From NCBI GenBank assembly GCA_024234855.1, contig JACKNN010000001.1, positions 496,001 through 560,000 of the forward strand: a DNA stretch of 64,000 nucleotides, written 5' to 3'. The position numbers and the translations under genes are program-made. The notes beneath the pieces were generated by a model. That model saw only the letters and a program-made list of their open reading frames with translations, was not told the origin of the DNA and made no database searches. The DNA comes from Pseudomonadales bacterium. GTDB taxonomy: Bacteria > Pseudomonadota > Gammaproteobacteria > Pseudomonadales > Halieaceae. Shown piece by piece: positions 36,581 to 45,146 of the stretch (its first letter is position 1; each line of letters starts with the position of its first letter).

Positions 36581-37225
36581 ATGCATCCCTACCAGAAGGA
36601 TTTTATCGAGCTGGCGCGTCAACACGATGTGCTGAAGTTTGGCGAATTCACTCTCAAGTCCGGCAGAATAAGCCCTTATTTTTTCAACGCCGGCGCATTC
36701 TCCAGTGGCCGGGCCCTGGCTGAGCTCGGTCGCTGCTACGCCAGCAGAATTGTCGACTCCGGTGTGCAATTTGACGTGCTGCTCGGCCCGGCTTACAAGG
36801 GTATTCCCCTGGCCACCACCACGGCAGTCGCCCTGTCCGATCACCACGGCATAGACATACCGTTTGCTTATAACCGGAAGGAAGCCAAGAGCCATGGTGA
36901 GGGTGGCGTGCTGGTGGGAGCTCCCTTGCGGGGCAGGGTGCTGATCATTGACGATGTCATAACCGCAGGTACGGCGGTGCGCGAGGTGATAGCGATGATT
37001 GCGGCAGCGGGGGCCGAGCTGGCCGGGGTGGCTGTGGGGCTGAACCGGCAGGAGCGTGGCACGGGGCCGCTATCTGCCATCCAGGAGATAGAGCACGCCC
37101 ACCGGGTGCCGGTGCTGAGCATCATCGATATGGAGCACATCATCACCTACCTGGCCGCGGAAGGGGCACAGATGAGCCCAGTGCGGCAGGCAATGGAGGA
37201 ATATCGGCACAGGTACGGCGTCTGA
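36581..37225 (+). CDS. pyrE: Orotate phosphoribosyltransferase
   Basis: Converts orotate and PRPP to OMP in pyrimidine synthesis. The 214-residue enzyme has the orotate-side FTLKSGRISPYFFNAG, the flexible catalytic loop FAYNRKEAKSHGEGG and the PRPP-binding motif VLIIDDVITAGTAVRE. The ATG at 36581 is preceded by AAGGA. It diverges from crc across 256 bp in which I find no confident promoter pair or attenuator. Confidence 0.98.
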   Translation: MHPYQKDFIELARQHDVLKFGEFTLKSGRISPYFFNAGAFSSGRALAELGRCYASRIVDSGVQFDVLLGPAYKGIPLATTTAVALSDHHGIDIPFAYNRKEAKSHGEGGVLVGAPLRGRVLIIDDVITAGTAVREVIAMIAAAGAELAGVAVGLNRQERGTGPLSAIQEIEHAHRVPVLSIIDMEHIITYLAAEGAQMSPVRQAMEEYRHRYGV

Positions 37226-37226
37226 C

Positions 37227-37255
37227 TTGTCCGGAACTGTCCCAGACCCTATATT
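37227..37255 (+). promoter_or_regulatory. Candidate promoter of the DUF4124 gene
   Basis: TTGTCC (37227-37232) and TATATT (37250-37255) are 17 bp apart, just after the pyrE stop. The predicted start of transcription coincides with the A of the ATG at 37262, which would give a leaderless or almost leaderless mRNA. Read-through from pyrE is the alternative. Confidence 0.4.
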
Positions 37256-37261
37256 AGGCTC

Positions 37262-37954
37262 ATGTCGACCAGAACCAATACCGTTAGCGCCCTCTTTGTC
37301 ACAGCGATGCTGGTGGTGCCGGGTTCCCTTGCTGCAAATCTGTACCGTTACACCAATTCGCAGGGTGTAACCGTGGTGGATTACCAGGTGCCGGTTGAGT
37401 ATGTCAGCAAAGGCTACGAGATCCTCAACACCGAGGGCATGGTGGTCCGGGTGGTGCCGCGAGAACTGACCGAAGAGGAGAAAAAGGTCCGCAACGCCCA
37501 ACAGGAACTGGAGGCCGCCGCCAGTGCCGAGGAGCAGCGCCTGCGTGACTGGGACGAGTCGCTGCTGTTGCGCTATAGCACGGTGGCTGATATCGAGGCG
37601 GCACAGGAGCGAGCCTTGCGGGATTTGCGCATACGCCTGAGCATCCTCAAGAGCAACAAGCGATCGCTCAAGCAACAGGTTGAAAACTACCAGGCCCAGG
37701 CTGCCGACCTGGAGCGCAGCGGGCGGGAAGTCGATGTGGCCCGCATCAGCGCGATCGAGGATATACAGGCGGAAATGGAATCTACCGACCGCTCGATAGC
37801 CGATCGCGCCAAGGAGATAGAGGACGTTTCCGCCGCCTATCAGAGGGATATCGAACGGTTTGGAATGCTGCTTGAGGTAGTCGAACTGCGCCAGACCCTG
37901 CTCGCTCGGCAGCAGGCGGAACGGGAAGCGGAAACCGCCGACCCCCGCCGCTGA
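37262..37954 (+). CDS. Periplasmic DUF4124 protein with long coiled coil
   Basis: A 230-residue exported protein. The signal peptide (residues 1-24, ending GSLAA) is followed by a DUF4124 domain, NLYRYTNSQGVTVVDYQVP, then from about residue 70 to the end by a charged helical region with heptad-like repeats, probably a coiled coil. DUF4124 proteins are envelope proteins of unknown function. It lies 36 bp after pyrE. Confidence 0.8.
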   Translation: MSTRTNTVSALFVTAMLVVPGSLAANLYRYTNSQGVTVVDYQVPVEYVSKGYEILNTEGMVVRVVPRELTEEEKKVRNAQQELEAAASAEEQRLRDWDESLLLRYSTVADIEAAQERALRDLRIRLSILKSNKRSLKQQVENYQAQAADLERSGREVDVARISAIEDIQAEMESTDRSIADRAKEIEDVSAAYQRDIERFGMLLEVVELRQTLLARQQAEREAETADPRR

Positions 37955-37977
37955 TCAGGGCGCCGCCTTGTCCAGGT

Positions 37978-37999
37978 AAAGAAGCGGCCCTGAGGCCGC
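37978..37999 (-). terminator. Probable terminator of slmA
   Basis: On the minus strand GCGGCC (37999-37994) pairs with GGCCGC (37989-37984) around TCAG, and TTCTTT follows (37983-37978). It lies just past the slmA stop in the gap to the convergent DUF4124 gene. Confidence 0.5.
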
Positions 38000-38002
38000 G
38001 AA

Positions 38003-38641
38003 TCAACCGGCCAGGGAACTGGCCTGCCCGGGACGCACTGGCTGGCTGACTGCCTCGCGAAAGAAGCCCTGTATTATCAGCCCCCATTGCTGTGACCAGT
38101 CTGCAGTGGGCGATCGCTGGAAGCCGCTGCGAACATATTGTGAGATCCGGCCTTCCGCCGCGGCCATCAGCAGGTTGGCCGCCGCCGCCAGGGGAATGAC
38201 GGGCCGCAGCCCCTCCCGCATTTCCGCTTCCCTGATCACCTGCTTGAGCTGCGTTTCAAAGCGGTCAAACAACTGCGCCACCCGCAGGTGGAGACGTTCG
38301 GTCTCACCGGCCAGGGCGTCGCCCGTGAGTATACGGGTGATGCCCGGGTTGCGATCAGTGAACGTCAGCAGCAGGGTCAGCATTTTCTCGCAACGCATGG
38401 CCGCGGTGCGTTCCTCGTTCAGGATTATCTTGATCCGGCTGAACAGGGTCTCCTCGATAAATTCGATCAGGCCCTCGAACATTTTTGATTTACTGGGAAA
38501 GTGGCGATACAGGGCCGCTTCGGAAACGCCGACCTGGCGGGCGAGCCCTGCGGTGGTGATGCGATTACCCGGGTTGGCTTCGAGCATCTGGGCGAGTGCT
38601 TCCAGGATTTGCTGACGCCGTTGGGAGTTTCTGGGGGGCAT
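38003..38641 (-). CDS. slmA: Nucleoid occlusion factor SlmA
   Basis: TetR-fold DNA-binding protein that blocks FtsZ ring assembly over the nucleoid. The 212 residues include the helix-turn-helix TTAGLARQVGVSEAALYRHFPSK and the following MFEGLIEFIEETLFSRI, diagnostic for SlmA rather than a metabolic TetR repressor. It is slightly longer than E. coli SlmA (198) because of a C-terminal tail. It is a single gene with its own predicted promoter. Confidence 0.95.
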   Translation of the reverse strand: MPPRNSQRRQQILEALAQMLEANPGNRITTAGLARQVGVSEAALYRHFPSKSKMFEGLIEFIEETLFSRIKIILNEERTAAMRCEKMLTLLLTFTDRNPGITRILTGDALAGETERLHLRVAQLFDRFETQLKQVIREAEMREGLRPVIPLAAAANLLMAAAEGRISQYVRSGFQRSPTADWSQQWGLIIQGFFREAVSQPVRPGQASSLAG

Positions 38642-38671
38642 GACTTTCCACAGTGTGTCGCGTATCGGGCA

Positions 38672-38700
38672 ATGCTAGCGATTACCTGTCACACCTGCAA
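38672..38700 (-). promoter_or_regulatory. Predicted promoter of slmA
   Basis: On the minus strand TTGCAG (38700-38695) and TAGCAT (38677-38672) have a 17-bp spacer, giving a leader of about 24 nt before the ATG at 38641. It separates slmA from the upstream argB on the same strand. Confidence 0.55.
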
Positions 38701-38744
38701 TAACCCCGGGTGTAATGAGGTGAGATTTTTCTCCCCGGGGCGTT

Positions 38745-39647
38745 TTATTGACGTCGATTTGTGATCAGTGTCCCAATACCCTCGTTGGTAAAAGTCTCCA
38801 GCAGTACCGCATGGGGTACCCGGCCATCGATGATATGAGCACTTGCCACACCGGATTTAACCGCATCCAGCGCACAGGCGATTTTCGGCAACATACCGCC
38901 ACTGATCGTGCCGTCGGCGATCAGCGCGTCCACCTCACTGGTGCTGAGCCCGGTAAGGACCTGGCCCTGTTTGTCCAGCAGGCCGGCGACATTGGTCAGC
39001 AGCATGAGCTTTTCCGCGCGCAACACCTGGGCGAGTTTACCGGCAACAAGATCGGCATTGATGTTATAGGTGCTGCCGGCCGCATCGGAACCGATAGGCG
39101 CGATGACAGGGATAAAGTTACTGCCCAGGATGACACCGAGCACTTCCGTATCGATCTGGTCCACCTCTCCGACATGACCGATATCTATAATCTCGGAGGC
39201 GTTAAGCTCCGGGCTGTGCCTGGTGACGGTCAATTTGCGCGCCCGGATCAGCTGGCCGTCCTTGCCCGTAACCCCTATGGCCTTGCCCCCGTTGCGATTG
39301 ATGGAGCTCACGATCTCCTTGTTGACGCTGCCACCGAGCACCATTTCCACCACGTCCATCGTCTGCGCATCCGTGACGCGCATGCCGTTGACGAACTCGG
39401 TATGAATATTCAGTTTTGCCAGCAGGGCCCCGATCTGGGGACCACCGCCGTGAACAACCACGGGGTTCATTCCCACCAGCTTCATCAGCACCACGTCCCG
39501 GGCGAAGCTCTCGTGGAGATCGGGGTCTACCATCGCGTTGCCGCCGAATTTGACCACTATGGTCTTGCCGGTGAAACGCTGTATATAGGGCAGCGCCTCG
39601 GTAAGGACATTGGCGATATTAAGCGCGGCTTCTCGGTTGAGTGACAT
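38745..39647 (-). CDS. argB: Acetylglutamate kinase
   Basis: Phosphorylates N-acetylglutamate in arginine synthesis. The 300-residue protein shows KTIVVKFGGNAM (ATP-side lysine), VVVHGGGPQIG and the C-terminal SGGMLPKIACALDAVKSG. The N-terminal helix (residues 1-22) before the catalytic core is typical of hexameric, arginine-inhibited enzymes as in Pseudomonas. It follows the algC-type gene by 36 bp. Confidence 0.97.
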   Translation of the reverse strand: MSLNREAALNIANVLTEALPYIQRFTGKTIVVKFGGNAMVDPDLHESFARDVVLMKLVGMNPVVVHGGGPQIGALLAKLNIHTEFVNGMRVTDAQTMDVVEMVLGGSVNKEIVSSINRNGGKAIGVTGKDGQLIRARKLTVTRHSPELNASEIIDIGHVGEVDQIDTEVLGVILGSNFIPVIAPIGSDAAGSTYNINADLVAGKLAQVLRAEKLMLLTNVAGLLDKQGQVLTGLSTSEVDALIADGTISGGMLPKIACALDAVKSGVASAHIIDGRVPHAVLLETFTNEGIGTLITNRRQ

Positions 39648-39683
39648 TTGCCTACCTGTGGTTGATCCAGCGGGAATGTGAGT

Positions 39684-42305
39684 TTAGAAATTGAGTTCCA
39701 GATCGGGATCGACCAGGGCGATCTGCGCCCGGAACTCGGCCATGATGGTATCCAGCGACTCCTGCGTGTCCGCTTCGAAGCGAGCGGTCAGTGCCGGGCT
39801 GGTATTGGAGGCGCGAACCAATCCCCAGCCCTCCGTGAAATCCACCCTGATGCCATCCATGGTATTGATTTTACCGGTGGAGAAGTCGCAGCCCCGGATG
39901 ATCCGGTCCATCAGGGCGAACTTGTCCTTTTCAGCGACGGGAATAAGGATTTCGGGAGTATTGACGGTAGCCGGAAAGTCCGCGATGGTTGCGTCCAGGC
40001 TGTCGCCGTGGGTACTGAGTATTTCAGCGAGGCGCGCCGCCGCGTACATGCCGTCGTCAAATCCATACCAGCGCTCGCCGAAGAACATATGCCCGGAAAA
40101 CTCTCCGCCCAACAACGCGCCGGTTTCCGCCATTTTTTCTTTCATGAAGGCGTGACCGGTTTTCCACAGCACCGGGCGCCCGCCGTAGCGGGTGATCAGC
40201 TGGGTCAGGTTGCGGCTGCACTTGACGTCGAACACGACATCCGCACCCGGGTTGCGGGACACCACATCCTTGGCATAGATCATCAGCAACACGTCTGAGC
40301 GGACGATCTTGCCGCTGGAGGTCACCACCGCGAGGCGGTCGCCGTCACCGTCGAAAGCCACGCCAAAATCGGCCTCTTCACGCTGCACCGCGGCGATCAG
40401 GTCCACCAGGTTATTTTCGTCACTGGTGTCTGGGGGGTGATGGGGGAAGTTGCCGTCCACTTCGCAGTACATGGGCACCACCTCGCAGCCCAGATCCTGG
40501 AACAGTTGCGGGGCGATACCGCCGGTTACCCCATTGCCGGCATCTATGACGATTTTCAGCGGTACCGCGATGGCGATGTCGCTCAACACCTCGTCGGTAT
40601 AGTCCGCCAGCACGCTCTCGCGAATCATACGCCCGTTGCCGGTGCTGAACTTGTTCTGAATAACCCGGTCCAGAATTTGCTGGATACCGCCGGCGGCGAT
40701 GGTCTTCTGGTTGAGCACGATCTTCAGGCCATTGTCATCCCCCGGATTGTGGCTGCCGGTGATCATGATTCCGGAGCGGCAATTGAGGTGCCGGGTGGCG
40801 AAGTAAAGCAGGGGGGTGGGTACCAGGCCGATATCGATGACATCGCGGCCGCTTTCCATCAGTGCCTTGATCAGGGCTGACTTGATGCGTGGGCTCGATT
40901 TCCTGCCGTCACAGCCGATGATCAGGGTTTGTTCATCCATCTCGCCGGCGATGCTGCCCACGGCTTTGCCTATGCGGGACACCAGCTCGTCGGTCAGTTC
41001 GGACCGGGCGTTGCCGCGGATGTCATATGCCCGGAAGACATGGGCCGGAAAGCCGTCGACAGTCTTTGCAGGGACGCTGTCGGGCTGGTTGCTTCGCGCC
41101 GGGGGCAGGTTGAGGTCCAGGTCCTGGTCCGAGCCCTCATCGTCGAGGATACTGCCGGACTGGAACATGGGGTTGGTGAAATCAGAGCCGCCCCGGGGCA
41201 GAATCTCCACCTTCGCCTGTGGAATGTCCGTTGTCGATCCCGCACTGCTGTGGCGCAGGGTGCGCAGGGTGGCGCGGCGCAGCTGTTTGGCGATGGATAC
41301 GAGCCCCGGAAGGCTCAGCTCGAGCGGTGATTTCATATCGGCCGCGGAGATGACCTTATTGACCTGCGATTCCAGCACCCGGTTGAACATTACCACTATG
41401 AATGTCACGGCGCCGATGGCGGCCAGCAGGCACAGCGCCAGCACCGAAAAGAGGTGCGTGGGATTGAGAGTAAGCTCGTTCAGCAGGGTCCGGGACGGGG
41501 TAAACACCACCAGCCAATTGGTGTCAGGAATGCTGGCGTTTCGGGAGTAGGCCTCGCCGTCACCGCTGCCGGCCACGGCGATAGTATCCCTGCGTTCCTG
41601 GCCGGTAGAGCTGGTATACACTTGTTCCAGCGCGAATTTGCCGGCGTTGGTATCAAGCGATTTCAACTGGTCCGAGAGCATCTGGTTCTCTATGGTGGCT
41701 ATGATCACCGCCTGGCGATCCTCCGCTCGCGGGTGGGTGACACGGGCCGCCAGCGAGGTCATCCAGCGACCTTCAAACTGGTACGACTCGGGTTTGGTCG
41801 CCTCGCCGTCGCCCGCGCGACGCACCAGGTCGACTTCTATGTGGTTGCGCAGGCCCTGGCTGCCGCCTTCGAAATCGGCGGTGCCCATCTCTCCCAGGGG
41901 GATAATCCGCAGGCTGATCACCTCGGGGAAGTAATCCAGCATCGCCTGCTCAACCAGGCTGATGTCATCGTTGGACTCGCTGGCGATGGCGGACATGGCC
42001 AGGGGCGATTTAGCCGCCCCCTGCATACGGTCCTTGATACGCGAGATAAGGTAATGCACGTTCGTTGCCTGCTGGGTGGCGAAAGACCCGGCGACCCGAT
42101 CGATCTGGGCTCGCTGCAGAGCCGGCTCCCGCAGCAGTATGAGATAGGCAAATCCCAGCGCGACCGTCGTCAGCATGACGAGCAGGGCGATCGCGGCTAT
42201 GCGGTAAAGCGCATTGCCGCTGGCGACAATGCCCTGCGGATTGGATCCGCTGGCAGGTATTTTGCCCTTCTGTTCCGGGGCTTTGTTCGTTTTTCGCTTC
42301 AACAT
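39684..42305 (-). CDS. algC: Membrane-anchored phosphomannomutase/phosphoglucomutase (AlgC type) with N-terminal sensor-like module
   Basis: An 873-residue protein in two parts. Residues 34-58 and 285-308 are membrane helices bracketing about 225 periplasmic residues that resemble a Cache/sensor domain, then a linker. From about residue 419 it is a phosphohexomutase interconverting mannose or glucose 6- and 1-phosphates: phosphoserine S518 in TGSHNPGDDNG, metal loop DGDGDR (652-657), sugar loop GEFSGHMFF and the phosphate loop RASNTSPALTARFE. The enzyme part alone equals classical AlgC (about 460 residues). The long form has been annotated in other gammaproteobacteria, to my knowledge. Confidence 0.92.
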   Translation of the reverse strand: MLKRKTNKAPEQKGKIPASGSNPQGIVASGNALYRIAAIALLVMLTTVALGFAYLILLREPALQRAQIDRVAGSFATQQATNVHYLISRIKDRMQGAAKSPLAMSAIASESNDDISLVEQAMLDYFPEVISLRIIPLGEMGTADFEGGSQGLRNHIEVDLVRRAGDGEATKPESYQFEGRWMTSLAARVTHPRAEDRQAVIIATIENQMLSDQLKSLDTNAGKFALEQVYTSSTGQERRDTIAVAGSGDGEAYSRNASIPDTNWLVVFTPSRTLLNELTLNPTHLFSVLALCLLAAIGAVTFIVVMFNRVLESQVNKVISAADMKSPLELSLPGLVSIAKQLRRATLRTLRHSSAGSTTDIPQAKVEILPRGGSDFTNPMFQSGSILDDEGSDQDLDLNLPPARSNQPDSVPAKTVDGFPAHVFRAYDIRGNARSELTDELVSRIGKAVGSIAGEMDEQTLIIGCDGRKSSPRIKSALIKALMESGRDVIDIGLVPTPLLYFATRHLNCRSGIMITGSHNPGDDNGLKIVLNQKTIAAGGIQQILDRVIQNKFSTGNGRMIRESVLADYTDEVLSDIAIAVPLKIVIDAGNGVTGGIAPQLFQDLGCEVVPMYCEVDGNFPHHPPDTSDENNLVDLIAAVQREEADFGVAFDGDGDRLAVVTSSGKIVRSDVLLMIYAKDVVSRNPGADVVFDVKCSRNLTQLITRYGGRPVLWKTGHAFMKEKMAETGALLGGEFSGHMFFGERWYGFDDGMYAAARLAEILSTHGDSLDATIADFPATVNTPEILIPVAEKDKFALMDRIIRGCDFSTGKINTMDGIRVDFTEGWGLVRASNTSPALTARFEADTQESLDTIMAEFRAQIALVDPDLELNF

Positions 42306-42455
42306 TCTGGTTTTTGGTTCCGCGTTTTATGTTGCAATGATATTACGCAGTGATGACTACATAAATGCGCCTGGGGATTTAATTTCGCCGGCACGCCGGT
42401 GGGACTGTACACTTCGTGGTCGGGTCTGTTCGCGCATGCGCCCGGCGGCGCCACA

Positions 42456-43661
42456 CTAGTGCTCCCCGCTGGCGAGTCGTTGCGCGATGAGCTGGATTAT
42501 CTGGCGGGCCATTGCGCCCTTGCCCGAGAGCGCCAACACCTGCTCGCCGTCCGGCCACAACACAGTGGCTTCATTATTATCGCTGTTAAAGCCGATGGAT
42601 TTGTCCGATACATCATTGGCGACAATCATATCGAGGCCCTTGCGCAACATTTTCTCCCTGGCGTGTTTCAGCAGTTCGTGCGTCTCTGCGGCGAAGCCCA
42701 CGGTGAAAGGCCGCTCCCGGCCGGCCGCCACAGTTGCCACGATGTCGGGGTTGCGCACCAGCTTCAGGTTGATCTCGTCGGGGCCTTTCTTGATTTTTTG
42801 CTGCGCTACCGCGCCGGGGCGATAGTCCGCCACCGCGGCGCAGGCGATAAAGATGTCGCATTCGGGCAGCAACTCGAGGCACGTGTCCAACATCTCGCAT
42901 GCGCTTTCTACCTGAAGGACCCGGACATGGTCCGGGGCCGGGAGCGTCACCGGGCCACTGACCAGGGTGGTGCGCGCACCGGCATCGACCGCCGCCTGGG
43001 CCAGGGCATAGCCCATTTTTCCCGAACTGTGGTTGGATATATAGCGCACCGGGTCGAGTGCCTCCCGGGTGGGTCCGGCGGTGATGACCACCCGCCGGCC
43101 GTCGAGCAGGCCGTTCTCAAATATGCCGGCCACAGCGGCGGCGATAACCGGGGGTTCAACCATGCGCCCGGGACCCACGTCCCCACATGCCTGTTCGCCA
43201 CTGGCGGGCCCCACCAGCTTGCAGCCGCGGGCCGCCAGGGTGGCGACGTTGGCTGCAGTGGCCCGGTCCCGCCACATCTGCTGGTTCATGGCCGGTGCCA
43301 ATACCAGCGGTGCGGCGGTGGCGAGTGCCACAGTGGTAAGCAGGTCATCTGCCCGGCCGGTTGCCAGCCGGGCCAGCAGGTCGGCGGTCGCGGGCGCGAT
43401 CAGCAGGACATCCGCCCAGCGGGCCAGCTCGATATGGCTCATGCCCAGCTCGGCCTCCGGGTCCAGCAGTTCCGTGTGCACCGGGTTGCCGGACAGCGCC
43501 TGCAGCGTCAGGGGTGTGATGAACTCGCGGGCTCCGCGGGTCATGATGACACGTACGCTGGCACCGAGCTCCTGCAGTTGTCGTACCAGTTCCGCCGACT
43601 TGTAGGCGGCGATGCCACCGCTGACGCCGACCAGTACATTGCGATTGAAAAGATGTGCCAT
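42456..43661 (-). CDS. coaBC: Bifunctional phosphopantothenoylcysteine decarboxylase / phosphopantothenate--cysteine ligase
   Basis: Catalyses two steps of coenzyme A synthesis. The 401-residue protein has the flavin-binding CoaC half (VGVSGGIAAYKSAELVRQL, APAMNQQMW, and the Cys in ACGDVGPGRM) and the CoaB half from about residue 190 (VVITAGPTREALDPVRYISNHSSGKMG, ACAAVADYRP). It diverges from radC and is followed 150 bp later by algC. In Pseudomonas dut lies in that gap; here it is absent. Confidence 0.97.
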   Translation of the reverse strand: MAHLFNRNVLVGVSGGIAAYKSAELVRQLQELGASVRVIMTRGAREFITPLTLQALSGNPVHTELLDPEAELGMSHIELARWADVLLIAPATADLLARLATGRADDLLTTVALATAAPLVLAPAMNQQMWRDRATAANVATLAARGCKLVGPASGEQACGDVGPGRMVEPPVIAAAVAGIFENGLLDGRRVVITAGPTREALDPVRYISNHSSGKMGYALAQAAVDAGARTTLVSGPVTLPAPDHVRVLQVESACEMLDTCLELLPECDIFIACAAVADYRPGAVAQQKIKKGPDEINLKLVRNPDIVATVAAGRERPFTVGFAAETHELLKHAREKMLRKGLDMIVANDVSDKSIGFNSDNNEATVLWPDGEQVLALSGKGAMARQIIQLIAQRLASGEH

Positions 43662-43761
43662 TCACACGTCCGAACGGAGAAAATAGCCAAAAGGGAGTGG
43701 AAAGATACCACCCCATAACCGGTTTTGACACAAGCGCCCGGTGCGGGCTCGGAGGAGCTTC

Positions 43762-44436
43762 ATGGGAATCGCACAATGGCCGGCGGGCGAGGGGCCGCGG
43801 GACAAGCTGCTGGAGCGCGGCGCTCACGCCCTGTCAGATGCGGAACTGCTGGCGGTGATGCTGCGCACCGGTTATCGCAATTGCAGCGCCCTGGAGCTGG
43901 CGCGTGATTTGCTCAGGCAGTTCGGCGGCCTGGCCGGCTTGGTGCGGGTTGACGGTCCGCGCCTGCTGGCCTGGCCCGGCGTGGGCAGGGCCAAGTACGC
44001 GCAGCTGCAGGCCGCAATGGAGCTTGCGAGGCGCCAGGCGCTGCAGGCTTTGCAGGCCAGCGATGTTCTGTCCAGCCCCGGTGAGACCGCGCGCTTTCTC
44101 CAGTACCACCTGGGAACCCACGACCGGGAGGTGTTTTGCTGTGTCTTTCTCGATAGCCAGCACCAGGTGCTGTGTTGTGAGGATTTGTTTTTCGGTACCC
44201 TCGACGGCGCGGCGGTGTATCCCCGGGAGGTGGCCATCCGGGCGCTGCAGTACCGTGCGGCAGCGGTGATATTCGCCCACAACCACCCCTCCGGCGTGGC
44301 CGAGCCCAGCAGCGCCGACCGGCGCATCACCGAGCGACTCTGCGCCGCCCTGGGGCTGCTCGATATCAGGGTGCTGGACCACGTCATTATTGGTCGGGGC
44401 AGGGAGTTTTCATTCGCCCGGGAGGGGCTCTTATAG
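43762..44436 (+). CDS. radC: RadC family JAB/MPN-domain protein
   Basis: A 224-residue RadC-type protein: an N-terminal helix-hairpin-helix region (LSDAELLAVMLRTG, WPGVGRAKYAQLQAA) and a JAMM metallo-isopeptidase-like domain with AHNHPSGVAEPSSAD. Its true function is unresolved; the name comes from a repair phenotype since reassigned. I chose the ATG at 43762 because a GGAGGAG site precedes it; a GTG at 43741 would add seven residues. The chromosomal position before rpmB marks it as the housekeeping copy. Confidence 0.93.
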   Translation: MGIAQWPAGEGPRDKLLERGAHALSDAELLAVMLRTGYRNCSALELARDLLRQFGGLAGLVRVDGPRLLAWPGVGRAKYAQLQAAMELARRQALQALQASDVLSSPGETARFLQYHLGTHDREVFCCVFLDSQHQVLCCEDLFFGTLDGAAVYPREVAIRALQYRAAAVIFAHNHPSGVAEPSSADRRITERLCAALGLLDIRVLDHVIIGRGREFSFAREGLL

Positions 44437-44460
44437 TCCACTGTGGGCCCGATCTTTCGC

Positions 44461-44489
44461 TTGATATGGCCCGGGTGTTCTGTTATAAA
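44461..44489 (+). promoter_or_regulatory. Predicted promoter of rpmB-rpmG
   Basis: TTGATA (44461-44466) and TATAAA (44484-44489) are 17 bp apart, with an extended -10 TG at 44481-44482. The bases after the -10 (gtcgcgctctgcgcg) are GC-rich, the kind of discriminator that makes ribosomal promoters sensitive to ppGpp. The leader is about 84 nt. Confidence 0.75.
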
Positions 44490-44579
44490 GTCGCGCTCTG
44501 CGCGGCGGGGGCTCTTTTTTACGCCCATCCTGACCTCATTTTTAGTTAAATCCCGCGTACTTTTGGGAGCGAAAAGACC

Positions 44580-44816
44580 ATGGCAAGAGTATGTCAGGTA
44601 ACAGGCAAGCGCCCGGTTACCGGAAACAACGTATCACACGCAAAAAATCGTACGCGTCGTCGTTTTTTGCCGAACCTGCACCACCACCGTTTCTGGGTTG
44701 AGTCCGAGAAGCGCTTTGTCAGCCTGCGCGTGTCTGGCAAGGGTATGCGTATCATCGACAAAAACGGGATTGAACAGGTGCTTGGTGAAATCCGCGCCCG
44801 CGGCGAAAAGGTTTAA
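44580..44816 (+). CDS. rpmB: 50S ribosomal protein L28
   Basis: The 78-residue L28 begins MARVCQVTGKRPVTGNNVSHAKNRT-like and ends with the basic helix LGEIRARGEKV, as in E. coli. Only the single cysteine at position 5 is present, so this is the zinc-free form. The strong GGGAGCG ribosome site and the extended -10 promoter fit high expression. Confidence 0.98.
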   Translation: MARVCQVTGKRPVTGNNVSHAKNRTRRRFLPNLHHHRFWVESEKRFVSLRVSGKGMRIIDKNGIEQVLGEIRARGEKV

Positions 44817-44828
44817 GGGAGACGTACC

Positions 44829-44984
44829 ATGAGAGACAAAATCAGGATGAACTCGTCAGCCGGTACTGGCCACTTCTATACCACTGACAAGAACAAGCGC
44901 ACCACCCCGGACAAGCTGGAAATGAAGAAATACGATCCGGTGGCGCGCAAGCACGTCCTTTATAAGGAAGGCAAGATCAAGTAA
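44829..44984 (+). CDS. rpmG: 50S ribosomal protein L33
   Basis: The 51-residue L33 starts MRDKIRMNSSAGTGHFYTTD and ends HVLYKEGKIK. It lacks the CxxC pairs, so it is the C-minus, zinc-independent type. It lies 12 bp after rpmB behind a GGGAGAC site and is the last gene before a strong terminator. Confidence 0.98.
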   Translation: MRDKIRMNSSAGTGHFYTTDKNKRTTPDKLEMKKYDPVARKHVLYKEGKIK

Positions 44985-45010
44985 TTTCGCTACAGCGTGC
45001 AGTTACAACC

Positions 45011-45038
45011 AAAAACCCCGGCCCCGTCCGGGGTTTTT
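45011..45038 (+). terminator. Intrinsic terminator of rpmBG
   Basis: AAAAACCCCGG (45011-45021) and CCGGGGTTTTT (45028-45038) make an 11-bp perfect stem with a 6-nt loop, and five T's form the 3' arm. It lies 26 bp after the rpmG stop. The A-run would also allow termination of leftward transcription. Confidence 0.93.
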
Positions 45039-45146
45039 GCTGTATGTACAGGCAGCACGGCATGTCGCGAGAGGCAGTAGCCGGCAGCGACGACGTAAAG
45101 GAAGTACCGGGCGGCGCAGGCGGCGTTCAGTCCGGGCGAGGAAGTC

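Noticed and set aside
43762..44436. RadC as a mark of a mobile or anti-restriction element
   Set aside because: It sits in the conserved coaBC-radC-rpmB context with no integrase or phage genes nearby.
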